DNA of 37,097 nt from an uncultured Fibrobacterota bacterium (GTDB lineage: Bacteria > Fibrobacterota > Fibrobacteria > Fibrobacterales > Fibrobacteraceae): positions 1 through 37,097 of the forward strand of contig CAIRAY010000022.1 in assembly GCA_903876665.1 (NCBI GenBank). Reading direction: 5' to 3'. The translations under genes and the position numbers were made by a program. The notes beneath the pieces are model-generated. The model ran no database searches. It was not told the DNA's origin and was given only the letters and a program-made list of their open reading frames with translations. This document shows, in pieces, positions 23,789 to 33,295 of the stretch. How positions within the stretch are numbered: the first letter of the stretch is position 1; each line of letters starts with the position of its first letter.

Positions 23789-23814
23789 TGTCATGGCAGG
23801 AAGGGCCATCACCG
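23789..23814 (+). repeat. REP-like hairpin, member 1
   Basis: This 26-nt unit starts TGTCATGGC, forms a hairpin and ends GCCATCACCG. It lies just after the flgI stop codon and matches the members near the right end of the window. Confidence 0.6.
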
Positions 23815-23856
23815 CACCGTGCCCGAAGAAACCAAGATTTTTGTAAATTCTTGTCC

Positions 23857-24810
23857 ATGGCTGTGCGCACCAAATACCATTTTCTGATCAATCCCATTTC
23901 GGGTGGCGGTCAGGGCAAGAGTGTATTTGGATTTCTTCCCGAAATCATGGATTCCCTTGGGTTCGAGCGCAAAGATTGGGTGGCGGAATATACCACCGCA
24001 ACCGGGCAGCACGAGCAAGCCACTGCGGCCCTGCTTTCCACAGATAAATTGATTGCCGTGGGTGGCGACGGGACAGTGTCTGCAGTGCTACGTGCCCTGA
24101 TGAAAAGCCAAGTCTACACCGATGTGGAGGTGGGGCTGATTCCCCTGGGCACAGGCAATGACTTGGCCCGGGTGCTGAACCTTTATGGAGCCTACGCGAA
24201 CCGGGGTTTATTGTATCTGGTGCGCCAATTGGTGCAGGCGAATTCACGGCCCTTTGATTTATGGAAGGTCAACGGGGACCATGTCCTGGCCAATTATTTC
24301 AGCTCAGGGATTGACGCTCGCATCGCCCATGATTTTAACAAGGACCGGGCTTCCGGGAAAATCCCTGGAAACTCCGCATTTTTCAATAAATTACACTATG
24401 TGCGACGATTTTTTGGTGACCGCGCCCATCGCCTGAATCATGTTTCCCTGCGTTTTCGCGATGCCAAGGGCCAGTGGCATTCAAAGAATCTTTCCCGTTT
24501 CCGCACGGTCATTATTGGCAATATTCCCTCTTTCGCCAGTGGCGCGAATCCCTTTTTGGATTCCAATATGGCCGACGGACTACTCGAGATAGTTCCAGTC
24601 AAAAGCCTTTTCCGCTTCATGGGGGGGATTGGTCTAGGGACATCGTTTGTCCGTTATTTCCTTCCCAATTACCACGCCAAAGAAATCATCCTGGAGCTTT
24701 CTGACGAGGAGTTTTTGCAACTGGACGGGGAAGATCTGACCGGAAAACTGGGTAACCGCATTCATATTTCCCACGCGGGCCAGGCTCAGTTGTTGGTCCT
24801 CCGGAGCTGA
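23857..24810 (+). CDS. Diacylglycerol kinase-type lipid kinase
   Basis: This 317-residue protein of the DAGK catalytic-domain/YegS-type lipid kinase family phosphorylates a lipid head group or sphingoid-like substrate. Signatures are N-P-I-S-G-G-G near 11-17, G-G-D-G-T near 68-72 (nucleotide binding) and P-L-G-T-G-N-D near 99-105. The C-terminal beta-sandwich domain ends with L-D-G-E-D, as in the family. The start at ATG 23857 follows the family N-terminus; no strong ribosome binding site is visible. It stands alone and ends at a bidirectional terminator. The substrate is not determinable here. Confidence 0.9.
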   Translation: MAVRTKYHFLINPISGGGQGKSVFGFLPEIMDSLGFERKDWVAEYTTATGQHEQATAALLSTDKLIAVGGDGTVSAVLRALMKSQVYTDVEVGLIPLGTGNDLARVLNLYGAYANRGLLYLVRQLVQANSRPFDLWKVNGDHVLANYFSSGIDARIAHDFNKDRASGKIPGNSAFFNKLHYVRRFFGDRAHRLNHVSLRFRDAKGQWHSKNLSRFRTVIIGNIPSFASGANPFLDSNMADGLLEIVPVKSLFRFMGGIGLGTSFVRYFLPNYHAKEIILELSDEEFLQLDGEDLTGKLGNRIHISHAGQAQLLVLRS

Positions 24811-24813
24811 AAA

Positions 24814-24842
24814 AAGCCCCGCCGTTGGGCAGGGCTTTTCTT
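24814..24842. terminator. Bidirectional terminator
   Basis: AAGCCCCGCC and GGCAGGGCTT pair with one mismatch around GTTG, with a T-run on the right and an A-run on the left. It serves the lipid kinase gene and the convergent binding-protein gene. Confidence 0.85.
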
Positions 24843-24854
24843 TAAAGGTATGAA

Positions 24855-25277
24855 TTACTTCAAAGTGATCACTTTCACCTTGGGATTGGTCACATTGTAG
24901 TCCGCAGCCACGAAGCCGATGGAGTTCTCCAGCAGGGAGACCACGTTCACGACCTCATCGGAATTTCCGCGAGCCTGTGGAGGGGTTGCATTACCGGAGT
25001 AAAGCATTTTCATCCACTGGGCATTGAAGGCGCTGAAGCCAATTCCCAGAACCTTGTCAAAGAAGGCGGCACCTTCGGGCTTGTCCGCTTTGACATACAT
25101 GGAGGCGATCTTCTTGCCGTCATCCCAGGTATTCTTTTTACCTAAGAAGATTTTTTGTAGATCGGCTTTGTCGATGCTTGTGATGGGGTTGGCTGCGTTG
25201 ACTACAACCTTGACATCAGCACACCAACCGGCCAGAGCGAAACCGAGAAACAGCAGAATAGCGATTTTTGTTTTCAT
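24855..25277 (-). CDS. Small PstS-like periplasmic binding protein
   Basis: This secreted 140-residue protein of the phosphate-binding-like family (PBP-like domain) starts at ATG 25277 behind a perfect AAGGAGGG. The signal peptide ends near A-G-W-C-A. The core has V-V-N-A-A-N-P-I-T-S-I, I-F-L-G-K-K-N-T-W-D-D-G and a C-terminal S-I-G-F-V-A-A-D-Y, as in short single-domain relatives of PstS. At 140 residues it has only about half of a full PstS, so a classical transport role is doubtful. It is last in an operon after an MCP and a porin, which points to ligand sensing or nutrient capture. Confidence 0.75.
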   Translation of the reverse strand: MKTKIAILLFLGFALAGWCADVKVVVNAANPITSIDKADLQKIFLGKKNTWDDGKKIASMYVKADKPEGAAFFDKVLGIGFSAFNAQWMKMLYSGNATPPQARGNSDEVVNVVSLLENSIGFVAADYNVTNPKVKVITLK

Positions 25278-25289
25278 GATCAACCCTCC

Positions 25290-26363
25290 TTAGAATCCAG
25301 CCACGAAGGCGGCCTTGAATTCGGTGTAGTCTACGCCCTTGAAGCGGGAATTCCCTTCGTTGGAAATCACCATGCCCATTTCAAGCTTCAGGAACAAGTT
25401 GCCATCCAGGCGGGTGTTTACGCCATAGATGACTTGTTGAGCAATGTCATCCTCGGTGTCCAGGTCTGGATCATGGGATTCCCAGCGGATGTATGGTGTG
25501 TAGCGTTCTTTCAGCAGATAACTGACCATGGCGGAACCACCAAAGCGGTTCAAGTCACCATATTGTCCATAAATGCCTTCCAGTTCGATGGAAGCACCCA
25601 AGACGGGAATGGTTGCCTGGCCACCGACGCTTAAAATGTTCTCCTTGCTGACTTCAACGGGATCTTCTTCTCCATCAGGTATTTCGTAGCTTCTCTTGGT
25701 ATCAAAATAGATGGAGGAGCCGATCACCATTCCGCCCATGGTGCTGAACAACACGCGTCCACCCACGGCCTTGTTCTTGTCATTGTCTTCTTCGAAAATA
25801 TTGAGACCTGCATCTGCTTGGTCGCCATTGCCGACGAACGCCGCATAGTTCAAATTGTTGGCACCTACTTCAACATCGCCTGTAACTTCCACGCCGGTAA
25901 TCCAGCGTGGGTAAAAGCGTTCATCGCTACCCATCTTTTCGATTTTGCCGGTGGAATAGGCTTCCTTGATGGTCAGATAGGCTGGCTTGGCGGTGTGGAT
26001 TTCGTTATAAATTCCAAACGGGGTAAACATCTTTCCACCGCGCAACTTGAGCCAGTCGAATACGCGATATTCTGGATAGACATATTCAAAACCAACGTTC
26101 CCCAAGCCCGACTCCGTTGCGGCACCATGCTCCCAGTTCAGATCCATGGCAATGCGCACCCGGTCGGTTTGCTGGTAGGCGATCACTAGGTCGGCGCCAT
26201 CCGCGTCAAAGGATCCGTTCTTGTCTCCTTTTCCCTCATCGTTGAGCATTTTGGCAAACTCGAAGCTAGTGTAGCCACCGATAAACAGCTTATCGTCAAT
26301 ATTCACTGCCATCGCCGAGGCCGTGAGGCCAAGCAAAAGCAGCAATCCGGTCTTTCTATTCAT
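25290..26363 (-). CDS. Outer-membrane porin-like beta-barrel protein
   Basis: This predicted outer-membrane beta-barrel has 357 residues from ATG 26363, which has AAGGAGAG upstream; an in-frame ATG at 26390 overlaps the MCP gene. A signal peptide ends at A-S-A-M-A. The mature part alternates amphipathic strands and acidic turns (rich in D-N-K-N type loops) and ends in F-V-A-G-F, a terminal aromatic typical of BAM-inserted barrels. It resembles the porin family found next to small binding proteins in other phyla; substrate unknown. It is the middle gene of the MCP-porin-binding-protein operon, 12 nt before the binding-protein start. Confidence 0.75.
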   Translation of the reverse strand: MNRKTGLLLLLGLTASAMAVNIDDKLFIGGYTSFEFAKMLNDEGKGDKNGSFDADGADLVIAYQQTDRVRIAMDLNWEHGAATESGLGNVGFEYVYPEYRVFDWLKLRGGKMFTPFGIYNEIHTAKPAYLTIKEAYSTGKIEKMGSDERFYPRWITGVEVTGDVEVGANNLNYAAFVGNGDQADAGLNIFEEDNDKNKAVGGRVLFSTMGGMVIGSSIYFDTKRSYEIPDGEEDPVEVSKENILSVGGQATIPVLGASIELEGIYGQYGDLNRFGGSAMVSYLLKERYTPYIRWESHDPDLDTEDDIAQQVIYGVNTRLDGNLFLKLEMGMVISNEGNSRFKGVDYTEFKAAFVAGF

Positions 26364-26386
26364 CTTTCTCTCCTTGTTGTTTTTGA

Positions 26387-28024
26387 TCATGTTTTGAATT
26401 TTCCAATCAGGTTTTTGACTTCAGCGGAAACTTGGGTGGCTTGCTGGATGCCATTGCGGGCTCCACCAATTTCAGATTCAACGGTGCGCACGGATTTGTC
26501 CAGTTCGTCAATATTCTGAGTCACACTGTGAATGAGTGCATCCGAACGCGTGAGGGCCTGGTTGACCGTGGCGGTGAGGTTGTTGGCCTCGGTAATGCGG
26601 CTGGTGACCGTTTGCAAGGTGGCGGCTTGTTCTTCCATGGAGGCCGAAACCGTAAGCGAGGCGTCCTTCATTTCCCTTACCTGGACGCGCACGGATTGAA
26701 TGGCTGCCACGGCTCCGTCCATTTGAGATTGGATGGTAGAAACCAGGTTTTGAATGCCTTCGGTGGATTCTGCGGTGCGTTTAGCGAGCTCCTTGACTTC
26801 GGAGGCCACCACGGCGAAGCCTTTTCCCGCTTCTCCCGCACTGGCGGCTTCGATGGTTGCATTGAGCGCCAGGAGGCGCGTTTGATTGGAAATGGAGCGG
26901 ATGGTGCCTAGAATATCGGTGATGGATTGGACCATTTCGTTCAGGCCGCTCACCATTTTGGCTGCGGTTTCGGTTTGACTGTCTGCTTCCTGAGATTTTT
27001 GGGATTCCATGGCTGCAGCCTTGGAAACCTCAGCGACAGCAAGGTTGAATTCGGTCATGGAAGTCGAGATACCCTGAATCTGGCCTTTCAGGTTATCCAT
27101 GTTTTTGACCACATTGGCGACTTCCTGATTCACCGCGCTCACATTTTTGGCTGCGGCCTGGGACTTTTGCCCCATGAGGGTTGCGGCATTCACCATTTTA
27201 TCGGAACCACTGCCGACTGCGCCAAGGTTCTTGTCAAGTGTTCCGAAGCGCTCGCTCATGGAATGAATCAGGTTTTGAAGCTTCCCAAGGAATAAATCCA
27301 CTCCGGATGCCAGAGTCCCCATTTCATTGTCTTTCTGGAAAGCAAGGCGCTGGGTCAAATCGCCGTCGCCTTCTGCAATATCGTGGATTTGAAGGGTAAC
27401 CTGGGCCAAGGGCCTCATGAGCAGGTAACGCAGGGCTAAAAAGATGCCTACGCTGAGGGCTACACAGAGCAACACGGCAAAAATACCCAAGGACCAGGAA
27501 ATGGTGCGAATTTTGGCCTGGAGGTCCTGGGTTTGTTGTTTTCGCTTCCACTCCATGGCGGCAACGCTGGTTTTGATCGTGATGGTCCCCACCTTAATTT
27601 CGCCCATATCTTTACTGGTGATGATGTCGGAGGAGAATGTCACTATGGTCGTATCTGCCCAGGAGGAGTCCAATAAGTGGGTGTGAAGCGCGTTGTGTTG
27701 ATCCAAAATGGATTCGCCCGCTCCGTTTTTCAAAATGACTTGAACGACATTGGAATCCCGGAGGGCTTCATCGGCAAAAAGCTTCATGGAAAAAAGATCC
27801 TGGGACATCATGGCGTTGGGGCTAATATGGGCGATGAACAGGGTCATGGCCTTGGCTTGCTCTTCAATGGACTTTTTTTGCTGGGCAACCATTTCTTGAT
27901 TCCCTGATTCCCGGGCTTCCCGGTACTTCGAGATGAAGTAAAGGGAAAAAGGAGTTTGCAAGACAACGACAGTCAGGACGGTAATCAGGATAAACTGCGA
28001 AGAAATGGTTTTAAATGAGAGCAT
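26387..28024 (-). CDS. Methyl-accepting chemotaxis protein
   Basis: This 545-residue transmembrane chemoreceptor has TM1 at about 11-32, a small periplasmic sensor domain (about 60-155), TM2 at about 177-202, a HAMP region (about 198-250) and a cytoplasmic signalling coiled coil. The hairpin tip [21 protein letters not shown] lies at 383-403, close to the canonical CheW/CheA-binding form. There is no C-terminal CheR-binding pentapeptide. It is first in an operon with a porin and a small binding protein, so the latter may present a ligand to it; this is inference. The upstream region is very A/T-rich. Confidence 0.92.
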   Translation of the reverse strand: MLSFKTISSQFILITVLTVVVLQTPFSLYFISKYREARESGNQEMVAQQKKSIEEQAKAMTLFIAHISPNAMMSQDLFSMKLFADEALRDSNVVQVILKNGAGESILDQHNALHTHLLDSSWADTTIVTFSSDIITSKDMGEIKVGTITIKTSVAAMEWKRKQQTQDLQAKIRTISWSLGIFAVLLCVALSVGIFLALRYLLMRPLAQVTLQIHDIAEGDGDLTQRLAFQKDNEMGTLASGVDLFLGKLQNLIHSMSERFGTLDKNLGAVGSGSDKMVNAATLMGQKSQAAAKNVSAVNQEVANVVKNMDNLKGQIQGISTSMTEFNLAVAEVSKAAAMESQKSQEADSQTETAAKMVSGLNEMVQSITDILGTIRSISNQTRLLALNATIEAASAGEAGKGFAVVASEVKELAKRTAESTEGIQNLVSTIQSQMDGAVAAIQSVRVQVREMKDASLTVSASMEEQAATLQTVTSRITEANNLTATVNQALTRSDALIHSVTQNIDELDKSVRTVESEIGGARNGIQQATQVSAEVKNLIGKFKT

Positions 28025-28195
28025 TTAGGGATGGTGCAAAAAAAAAACACAATAAAGTCAAGCGAAAAAAAAAAAATAGAGAAAAATCCTAAAAGGCGAA
28101 TTCTTCATAAGCCCTGTGGTGAATTTTTCCCTACAACCTTCTCGGGTCCTCCTTTTCTATATTGTGACCCAAATGTTCCAAAATGGAAGGGTCTT

Positions 28196-29227
28196 ATGAA
28201 GTCCATGCGTATTTTAAGCGTTTTTGCCATTATGGCTGTCTCTGCCTCTGCCCAATTGCTGATGGGCACCAATCTCGCCGTGCTCAAGGTCGGAAAGACC
28301 GAATTTACCCAGGGGAAGGTCGATTCCCTCAGCCGCATGCTTGCGGCCCAGCAGCTCCAGGGCCAGCAGCCCACGCCCGAAATCATGGAGCAGGTTCGTT
28401 ATGCTGTAATCGACAATTTGGTGGGTCAGGAGATGCTTCGCCTCGAAGCCAATCGTCAAAAGCTGGTAGCCAATCCCAAGAAGGTGGACAGCCTGATCAC
28501 GGTGTTCAAGTCCCAGTTCCCATCTGAGGATGTATTCAAGAAAGAATTGAAGAAGTCGGGAGCAAGTCTGGCCGATTTCCGCGAAAAGGTGGAGCGTCAG
28601 GTGGTTGCGGACATGTTGCTGGAAAAAGTAGTTCCCTACCCAGCAGACCCAACAGAAGCCACCAAAAAAGCCTATTTCGATAAGCACAAATCCGAAGCCG
28701 TGATCAGCGATACCGTGGCCGGTGTGCAAATTTACCTGAAGGTCGAAAAGTCCGACAATGCCCAGGCACTCGCCGACAAAAAGCAAATCCTCAGCGGTCT
28801 TGCCGCCCAATGGCGCACCAAGCGTGGTCCAAACCTCATGACCAATGCCCAGGCCTTTCAGGTCATGGCGGCCCAATACAGTGACGAAGCCGATGCCAAA
28901 ACCACCGGTGGACTCATGAAGCCCTTCCTTCCTAAAGAAATGGGCGCTGAATTTGAAAAGGCGGTCAAGGGTCTCAAGGTTGGCGACGTCTCCGATGTCT
29001 ACCAGACCAAGAACAGCGTAGGAATCTTCCTTCTTTCTGAAAAGAATGACGGCAAGTACGAGTCCTATGCACACAAGGTCGACTACATCATTCGGATGGA
29101 AAAGGAGCGCGATCGCCAGGAAGCCATCAAGGCCTACCTCGACGGCCTTTCCAAGACTATTCCCGTGCAATATTTGAACAAGGACTACACTCCTCCACAA
29201 GCGATTGGAGCAGGAGCAAAGAAGTGA
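28196..29227 (+). CDS. SurA-like periplasmic peptidyl-prolyl isomerase
   Basis: This 343-residue secreted parvulin-type foldase resembles SurA/PrsA and would assist outer-membrane protein folding. The start is ATG 28196 with GGAAGGG upstream; the frame is open further back without support. A signal peptide ends near S-A-S-A. A SurA-N-like helical region (about 25-140) is followed by one parvulin domain (about 170-285) with A-A-Q-Y-S-D-E-A and F-E-K-A-V-K-G-L-K-V-G-D-V-S. The C-terminus returns to a helical segment. The stop overlaps the prfB GTG (GTGA), making a surA-prfB-lysS operon. Confidence 0.85.
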   Translation: MKSMRILSVFAIMAVSASAQLLMGTNLAVLKVGKTEFTQGKVDSLSRMLAAQQLQGQQPTPEIMEQVRYAVIDNLVGQEMLRLEANRQKLVANPKKVDSLITVFKSQFPSEDVFKKELKKSGASLADFREKVERQVVADMLLEKVVPYPADPTEATKKAYFDKHKSEAVISDTVAGVQIYLKVEKSDNAQALADKKQILSGLAAQWRTKRGPNLMTNAQAFQVMAAQYSDEADAKTTGGLMKPFLPKEMGAEFEKAVKGLKVGDVSDVYQTKNSVGIFLLSEKNDGKYESYAHKVDYIIRMEKERDRQEAIKAYLDGLSKTIPVQYLNKDYTPPQAIGAGAKK

Positions 29228-30325
29228 TTGCAACGACTCATAATGGTCTGATCACGCTACGCGATCGGGTCGATAAACTATGGGGGTATCTTTGACTTAA
29301 GTGTCAAAGAAGAAGAGCTCACCGTCCTTGAAAAGAATTCCGCCGCCGACGGCTTCTGGAATGACCAGAAAAAAGCCCAAGGAGTCCTCAAGCATATTCA
29401 CCAGATTCAAGACCTGGTGAACCAATGGAAGGGCCTTTCCACATCCTGCGACGACATCGCTGAAATGCTGGAATTGGCGAAGTCCGAAAATGATGAAGAA
29501 ATGATTGCCTCCCTCGAAGCTGATTTTCAGGCCCTGGTCTCCCAAGTGGACGACATGGAAATGAAGAAGATGCTCAGTGGCGAGGACGACGCCTACCCGG
29601 CCCTTATGAACATCAATGCCGGCGCAGGTGGCACCGAATCCCAGGATTGGGCCTCCATGCTCCTGCGCATGTATACCCGCTTTTTCGAGCGTGAAGGCAT
29701 GCCCTTCCGCGTACTCGATGTGCAGGAAGGTGAAGAGGCGGGAATTAAATCCGCGACCATCGAGCTCACCGGTGACTACGCCTATGGCCTCATGCGCTCC
29801 GAAATCGGCGTGCATCGCTTAGTCCGCATCAGTCCCTTTGATTCCAATGCCCGGCGCCACACCAGCTTCACCGCGGTGTACTTATATCCGGTGCAGGAAG
29901 ATGTGGATGTGGTCATCAATCCCGCTGACTTGCGTGTAGATACCTACCGCGCTTCGGGGTCGGGTGGTCAGCACATTAACAAGACTGACTCCGCTGTGCG
30001 CATGACCCATATCCCCACGGGTCTGGTGTCGAGCTGCCAGACCGAGCGCTCCCAGATTCAGAACCGCGAAACGGCCCTCAAGGTGATCCGCACCTTGGTC
30101 GCCCAGCATTACCGCGATGTCGAAGACGCCAAGCGCGCCGATCGGCAGGCCACCAAACAAAAAATCGAATGGGGCAGCCAGATCCGTAGCTATGTGCTAC
30201 AGCCATATCAGATGGTCAAGGATTTGCGCACCAGCCATGAAACTTCGGATACTGCCGGAGTTCTGGATGGAAAAATCAAGCCCTTCATCAATGCCTACCT
30301 GCTTTCCGGAGGACAGATCGTATGA
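29224..30325 (+). CDS. prfB: Peptide chain release factor 2, with programmed +1 frameshift
   Basis: RF2 reads UGA and UAA stop codons and releases the finished peptide. The gene starts at GTG 29224, reads 23 codons to CTT at 29290-29292, shifts +1 past the in-frame TGA and continues from GAC at 29294, giving 366 residues in all. Frame zero reads ...L-W-G-Y-L and the shifted frame D-L-S-V-K, as in other RF2 proteins. The SPF tripeptide that recognises the stop codon is present in I-S-P-F-D-S-N, and the catalytic GGQ in G-S-G-G-Q-H. It overlaps the surA-like gene by 4 nt and lysS by 4 nt. Confidence 0.95.
29281..29296 (+). promoter_or_regulatory. Programmed +1 frameshift site of prfB
   Basis: GGGGGTATCTTTGAC supplies an internal Shine-Dalgarno-like G-run, the slippery CTT and an in-frame TGA followed by C. 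This is the classic autoregulatory site: when RF2 is scarce the ribosome shifts and makes more RF2. Confidence 0.95.
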
Positions 30326-31818
30326 TCGACCGCAACGACCAAGTGGACGCCCGTATCGCCAAGCTCGACAAGCTGCGCGAACTGGGAGTCAATCCTTATC
30401 CGCATCACTTTTCCGTCAGTTTTGACTCCAAATATTTGATCGACAACAAAGACCAATTGCTCGCCGCCGAAACTGTGGTGCGTTGGGCGGGTCGTGTAGT
30501 TCGCTACAACCGCAAGGGAAAGATGTGCTTTATGCATCTCAAGGATCGCACCGGAAAGATGCAGGTCGTGGTGATGTCGAGCAATGTTCCCGAGTCGGAT
30601 TATGAAGTGGTGAAGCTGACGGATCTGGGCGACTGGATTGGTGTGGAAGGCACTTGCATGGTGACCCAGGCCGGCGAATACAGCGTTCGTGCCACCAAGT
30701 TTGTGATGCTCTCCAAAGCAGTGCGCCCTCTGCCCACTCCCAAGGAAAAGATTGACGAGCAGGGCAACAAGGTTGTCTTTGACGAATTCGCCAGCGTGGA
30801 ATTGCGCTATCGCCAGCGCTACCTGGATTTGACTTTGAACGACGACGTGCGCGAAGTATTCTACAAGCGCTCCCGCATTGTCCAGGCCATCCGTGAATAC
30901 CTGCTGGAACAAAAATATTTGGAAGTGGAAACCCCCACTTTGCAGCCCATCTATGGTGGCGCCAATGCGCGTCCCTTCACCACGCACCACAACGCCCAGG
31001 GCATGACTCTTTACTTGCGCGTTGCCAACGAACTTTACTTGAAGCGTTGCATTGTGGGCGGTTTGGACCGGGTGTTCGAATTCACTAAAAACTTCCGCAA
31101 CGAAGGCATGGACCGGACCCATTCGCCAGAATTTTCTGCGCTTGAATTCTACGAGGCCTTCGCAGACTACAATGACATGATGCGTCATTTTGAAAACATT
31201 TGGGAGCGCGCTTGCATCGCCGCCAATGGCACCACCGAAATCGAGACCCAGGGCAAGCAGGTCAGCTTCAAGGCTCCTTGGCCACGCCTCACCGTTTACC
31301 AAGCCATCGAGAAGTTCGCCGGTCTCCAAGTCGAATCCATGTCGGACGATGAGATCAAGTCCGAGATCGCCAAACGGCATATCGAGATGAAGGGCGAGTG
31401 GCTACGGGGACGCGCCATCCTCAGCATTTTTGAACACGATTGCGAACCCAATCTGACTGGGCCAATCTTCATCACGGATTTCCCCAAGGAATCCACCCCG
31501 CTCTGCAAAGGCCATCGCACAAAGCCCGAACTGATCGAACAGTTCGAACCATACGTGGTGGGCTGGGAAGTGGGGAACGCCTACACCGAGCTCAACGACC
31601 CACTTCTGCAGCGCGAGCTTTTGGAAGAACAGGTCTCCCGTGGTCGCGGTGGCGAAGACGAAACTCACCCTATGGACGAGAGCTTCCTGCATTCCATTGA
31701 ATGCGGACTTCCCCCCACAGGTGGCGTAGGAATCGGCGTGGACCGCATGATCATGATCCTCACCAATCAACCCACCATCCGTGACGTACAACTGTTCCCA
31801 CTGATGAAACCGGAATAA
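30322..31818 (+). CDS. lysS: Lysyl-tRNA synthetase, class II
   Basis: This 498-residue class II enzyme charges tRNA-Lys. The N-terminal OB-fold anticodon-binding domain (about 50-165) includes W-A-G-R-V-V-R. Motif 2 is F-R-N-E-G-M-D-R-T-H near 256-265, and motif 3 is G-V-G-I-G-V-D-R-M-I-M-I-L near 470-482, ending V-Q-L-F-P-L. Length is normal. The ATG overlaps the prfB stop by ATGA; prfB-lysS adjacency is common in bacteria. A block of dispersed repeat follows the stop. Confidence 0.96.
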   Translation: MIDRNDQVDARIAKLDKLRELGVNPYPHHFSVSFDSKYLIDNKDQLLAAETVVRWAGRVVRYNRKGKMCFMHLKDRTGKMQVVVMSSNVPESDYEVVKLTDLGDWIGVEGTCMVTQAGEYSVRATKFVMLSKAVRPLPTPKEKIDEQGNKVVFDEFASVELRYRQRYLDLTLNDDVREVFYKRSRIVQAIREYLLEQKYLEVETPTLQPIYGGANARPFTTHHNAQGMTLYLRVANELYLKRCIVGGLDRVFEFTKNFRNEGMDRTHSPEFSALEFYEAFADYNDMMRHFENIWERACIAANGTTEIETQGKQVSFKAPWPRLTVYQAIEKFAGLQVESMSDDEIKSEIAKRHIEMKGEWLRGRAILSIFEHDCEPNLTGPIFITDFPKESTPLCKGHRTKPELIEQFEPYVVGWEVGNAYTELNDPLLQRELLEEQVSRGRGGEDETHPMDESFLHSIECGLPPTGGVGIGVDRMIMILTNQPTIRDVQLFPLMKPE

Positions 31819-31821
31819 GGG

Positions 31822-32047
31822 AAGTGGAAGTGGAAAGTGAACAGCCCGCATATCGGCACGATATTCTAGTGGAAAGAGGAAAATTTCCAGCGCTTGGTCC
31901 CAGAAAAGCAAAGCACTCCCGCAATTTTCCACTTTAGAACTTTAGAACTTTCCACTTGTATCCCAGTTCCCCAACTCTCCACTTTCCACTTTCCACTAAC
32001 CAACCTATCCCGCGACCCGTGCCTTTCACTTTCCACTTGTATTCCTC
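31822..32047. repeat. Dispersed GTGGAAA-type repeat element, copy 1
   Basis: The whole lysS-lolC gap is made of tandem and inverted TGGAAAG/CTTTCCA blocks plus TAGTGGAAA, CTCCCGCAA and ACTTTAGAACTTTCC segments. These recur in the same order at 33296-33470. It reaches to within a few bases of the lolC start codon. Confidence 0.75.
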
Positions 32048-32048
32048 T

Positions 32049-33293
32049 ATGATCTCCAAACTTGAATTTCAAATCGCCTGGCGGTATACCCGCGCTCAAC
32101 GCAAGAGTCTTTTCGTTTCGATGATTTCATTGTTTTCGATGATGGGGGTCTGTGTGGGGACTTTTGCTCTGGTGGTGGCTTTGGCTGCAACCAACGGATT
32201 CGAGCATGAAGTGACCCGCCAAATGATCGACAAGGATTCGCACTTTGAAGTGTTGTCCTACCACAATGCTCCAATCAGCAATGCCGATTCCCTTGATCAG
32301 GCTATTCGGACTGTCACTCCGGAAGTCGTGGCGTCTTCGCCATTTATTCTCTACAAAGTGGGCATTTCGTCCAAGTCGGTGAATGATGGCATTGTGATCT
32401 ATGGCATTGATGGCACCCGTTCTTCCCAAGTGGTGAATTTGAAGGACAAGGTGAAGTGGGGCACCTACACCGTGGACTCGATTCTGGATACTACAGGGAA
32501 ATTTAGGCCTACGATTATGCTCGGGAGCGTTCTCGCCAGCCGGCTGAAAATTATTCTGGGCGACAAAATTGTGCTACAAACTTTTCAATCCCCCGATGAT
32601 GCATCGGTGGGCGGGAAAATGATGCAGTTCGTGGTGGCCGGGGTTTTTGAAACGGGCATGTATGAATACGATGCCAATTTGGGCTACATCGGAATCCCCG
32701 AGGCCCAGGCCCTGCTTGGCATTGGCACTGGCGTAAGCGGAATTCAGTTTAAGATCGATGATCCTTGGAAGAGCGAGTCGATTGCTAAACGCGTAGAAAA
32801 TTCTCTGGGATATCCCTTTTATGCTACGGATTGGAAATCAAAAAATGGCACCTTGCTCAAATGGATGAACTACGAGAAGTTTATTGTCGCGGGCATCATT
32901 ATGCTGATCATCCTGGTGGCCGCCTTCAATATCATATCCTCCCTGATTATGGTCGTGCTACAAAAGACACGCGAAATCGGGATTCTTCGCTCCATGGGTT
33001 TTTCCAGCAAAAGTATTTTGAAAGTATTCATGCTGATGGGGTCGTTTATTGGCGTTGCTGGAACGCTGGTGGGTGGATCTGCTGGAATTCTTCTGTGTGT
33101 CATCCAGGAGCGCTGGCAGGTGATCAAACTCCCTGCCGATGTGTATATGATTCCCTATTTCCCCGTGCAGATCCAATGGCTGGATGTGATCATCATTTTT
33201 GCGATCGGAAACATTCTCTGCATAGCCGCAACCCTTTTACCCGCCTGGAAGGCCTCCCGCTTGGATCCAGTAGGAGCGATTAGGCATGAATGA
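32049..33293 (+). CDS. Lipoprotein-releasing permease, LolC/LolE family
   Basis: This 414-residue inner-membrane permease extracts lipoproteins for the Lol pathway to the outer membrane. The N-terminal W-R-Y-T-R-A-Q-R-K-S-L-F-V-S-M-I-S motif and TM1 (about 20-45) are typical. A large periplasmic domain (about 45-275) and three C-terminal membrane segments (about 283-308, 330-355, 378-402) with the FtsX-like I-L-R-S-M-G-F motif follow. The only LolC/E-type gene seen here pairs with lolD, so a homodimeric LolF-type system is possible. The ATG at 32049 has no ribosome binding site; the repeat sequence runs up to it. Confidence 0.9.
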   Translation: MISKLEFQIAWRYTRAQRKSLFVSMISLFSMMGVCVGTFALVVALAATNGFEHEVTRQMIDKDSHFEVLSYHNAPISNADSLDQAIRTVTPEVVASSPFILYKVGISSKSVNDGIVIYGIDGTRSSQVVNLKDKVKWGTYTVDSILDTTGKFRPTIMLGSVLASRLKIILGDKIVLQTFQSPDDASVGGKMMQFVVAGVFETGMYEYDANLGYIGIPEAQALLGIGTGVSGIQFKIDDPWKSESIAKRVENSLGYPFYATDWKSKNGTLLKWMNYEKFIVAGIIMLIILVAAFNIISSLIMVVLQKTREIGILRSMGFSSKSILKVFMLMGSFIGVAGTLVGGSAGILLCVIQERWQVIKLPADVYMIPYFPVQIQWLDVIIIFAIGNILCIAATLLPAWKASRLDPVGAIRHE

Positions 33294-33295
33294 GA

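Noticed and set aside
22836..23897. Minus-strand frame of about 350 codons opposite flgI
   Set aside because: It is antisense to flgI, rich in His and Gly in a pattern typical of mirrored codons, with no ribosome binding site.
29293..29295. TGA near the prfB start as a disabling frameshift or sequencing error
   Set aside because: The surrounding bases are the classic programmed frameshift site, so the gene is functional.
28214..31380. Long minus-strand frames opposite the surA-like and lysS genes (about 340 and 360 codons)
   Set aside because: They are shadows caused by codon bias in strongly supported genes on the plus strand, and they lack recognisable domains.
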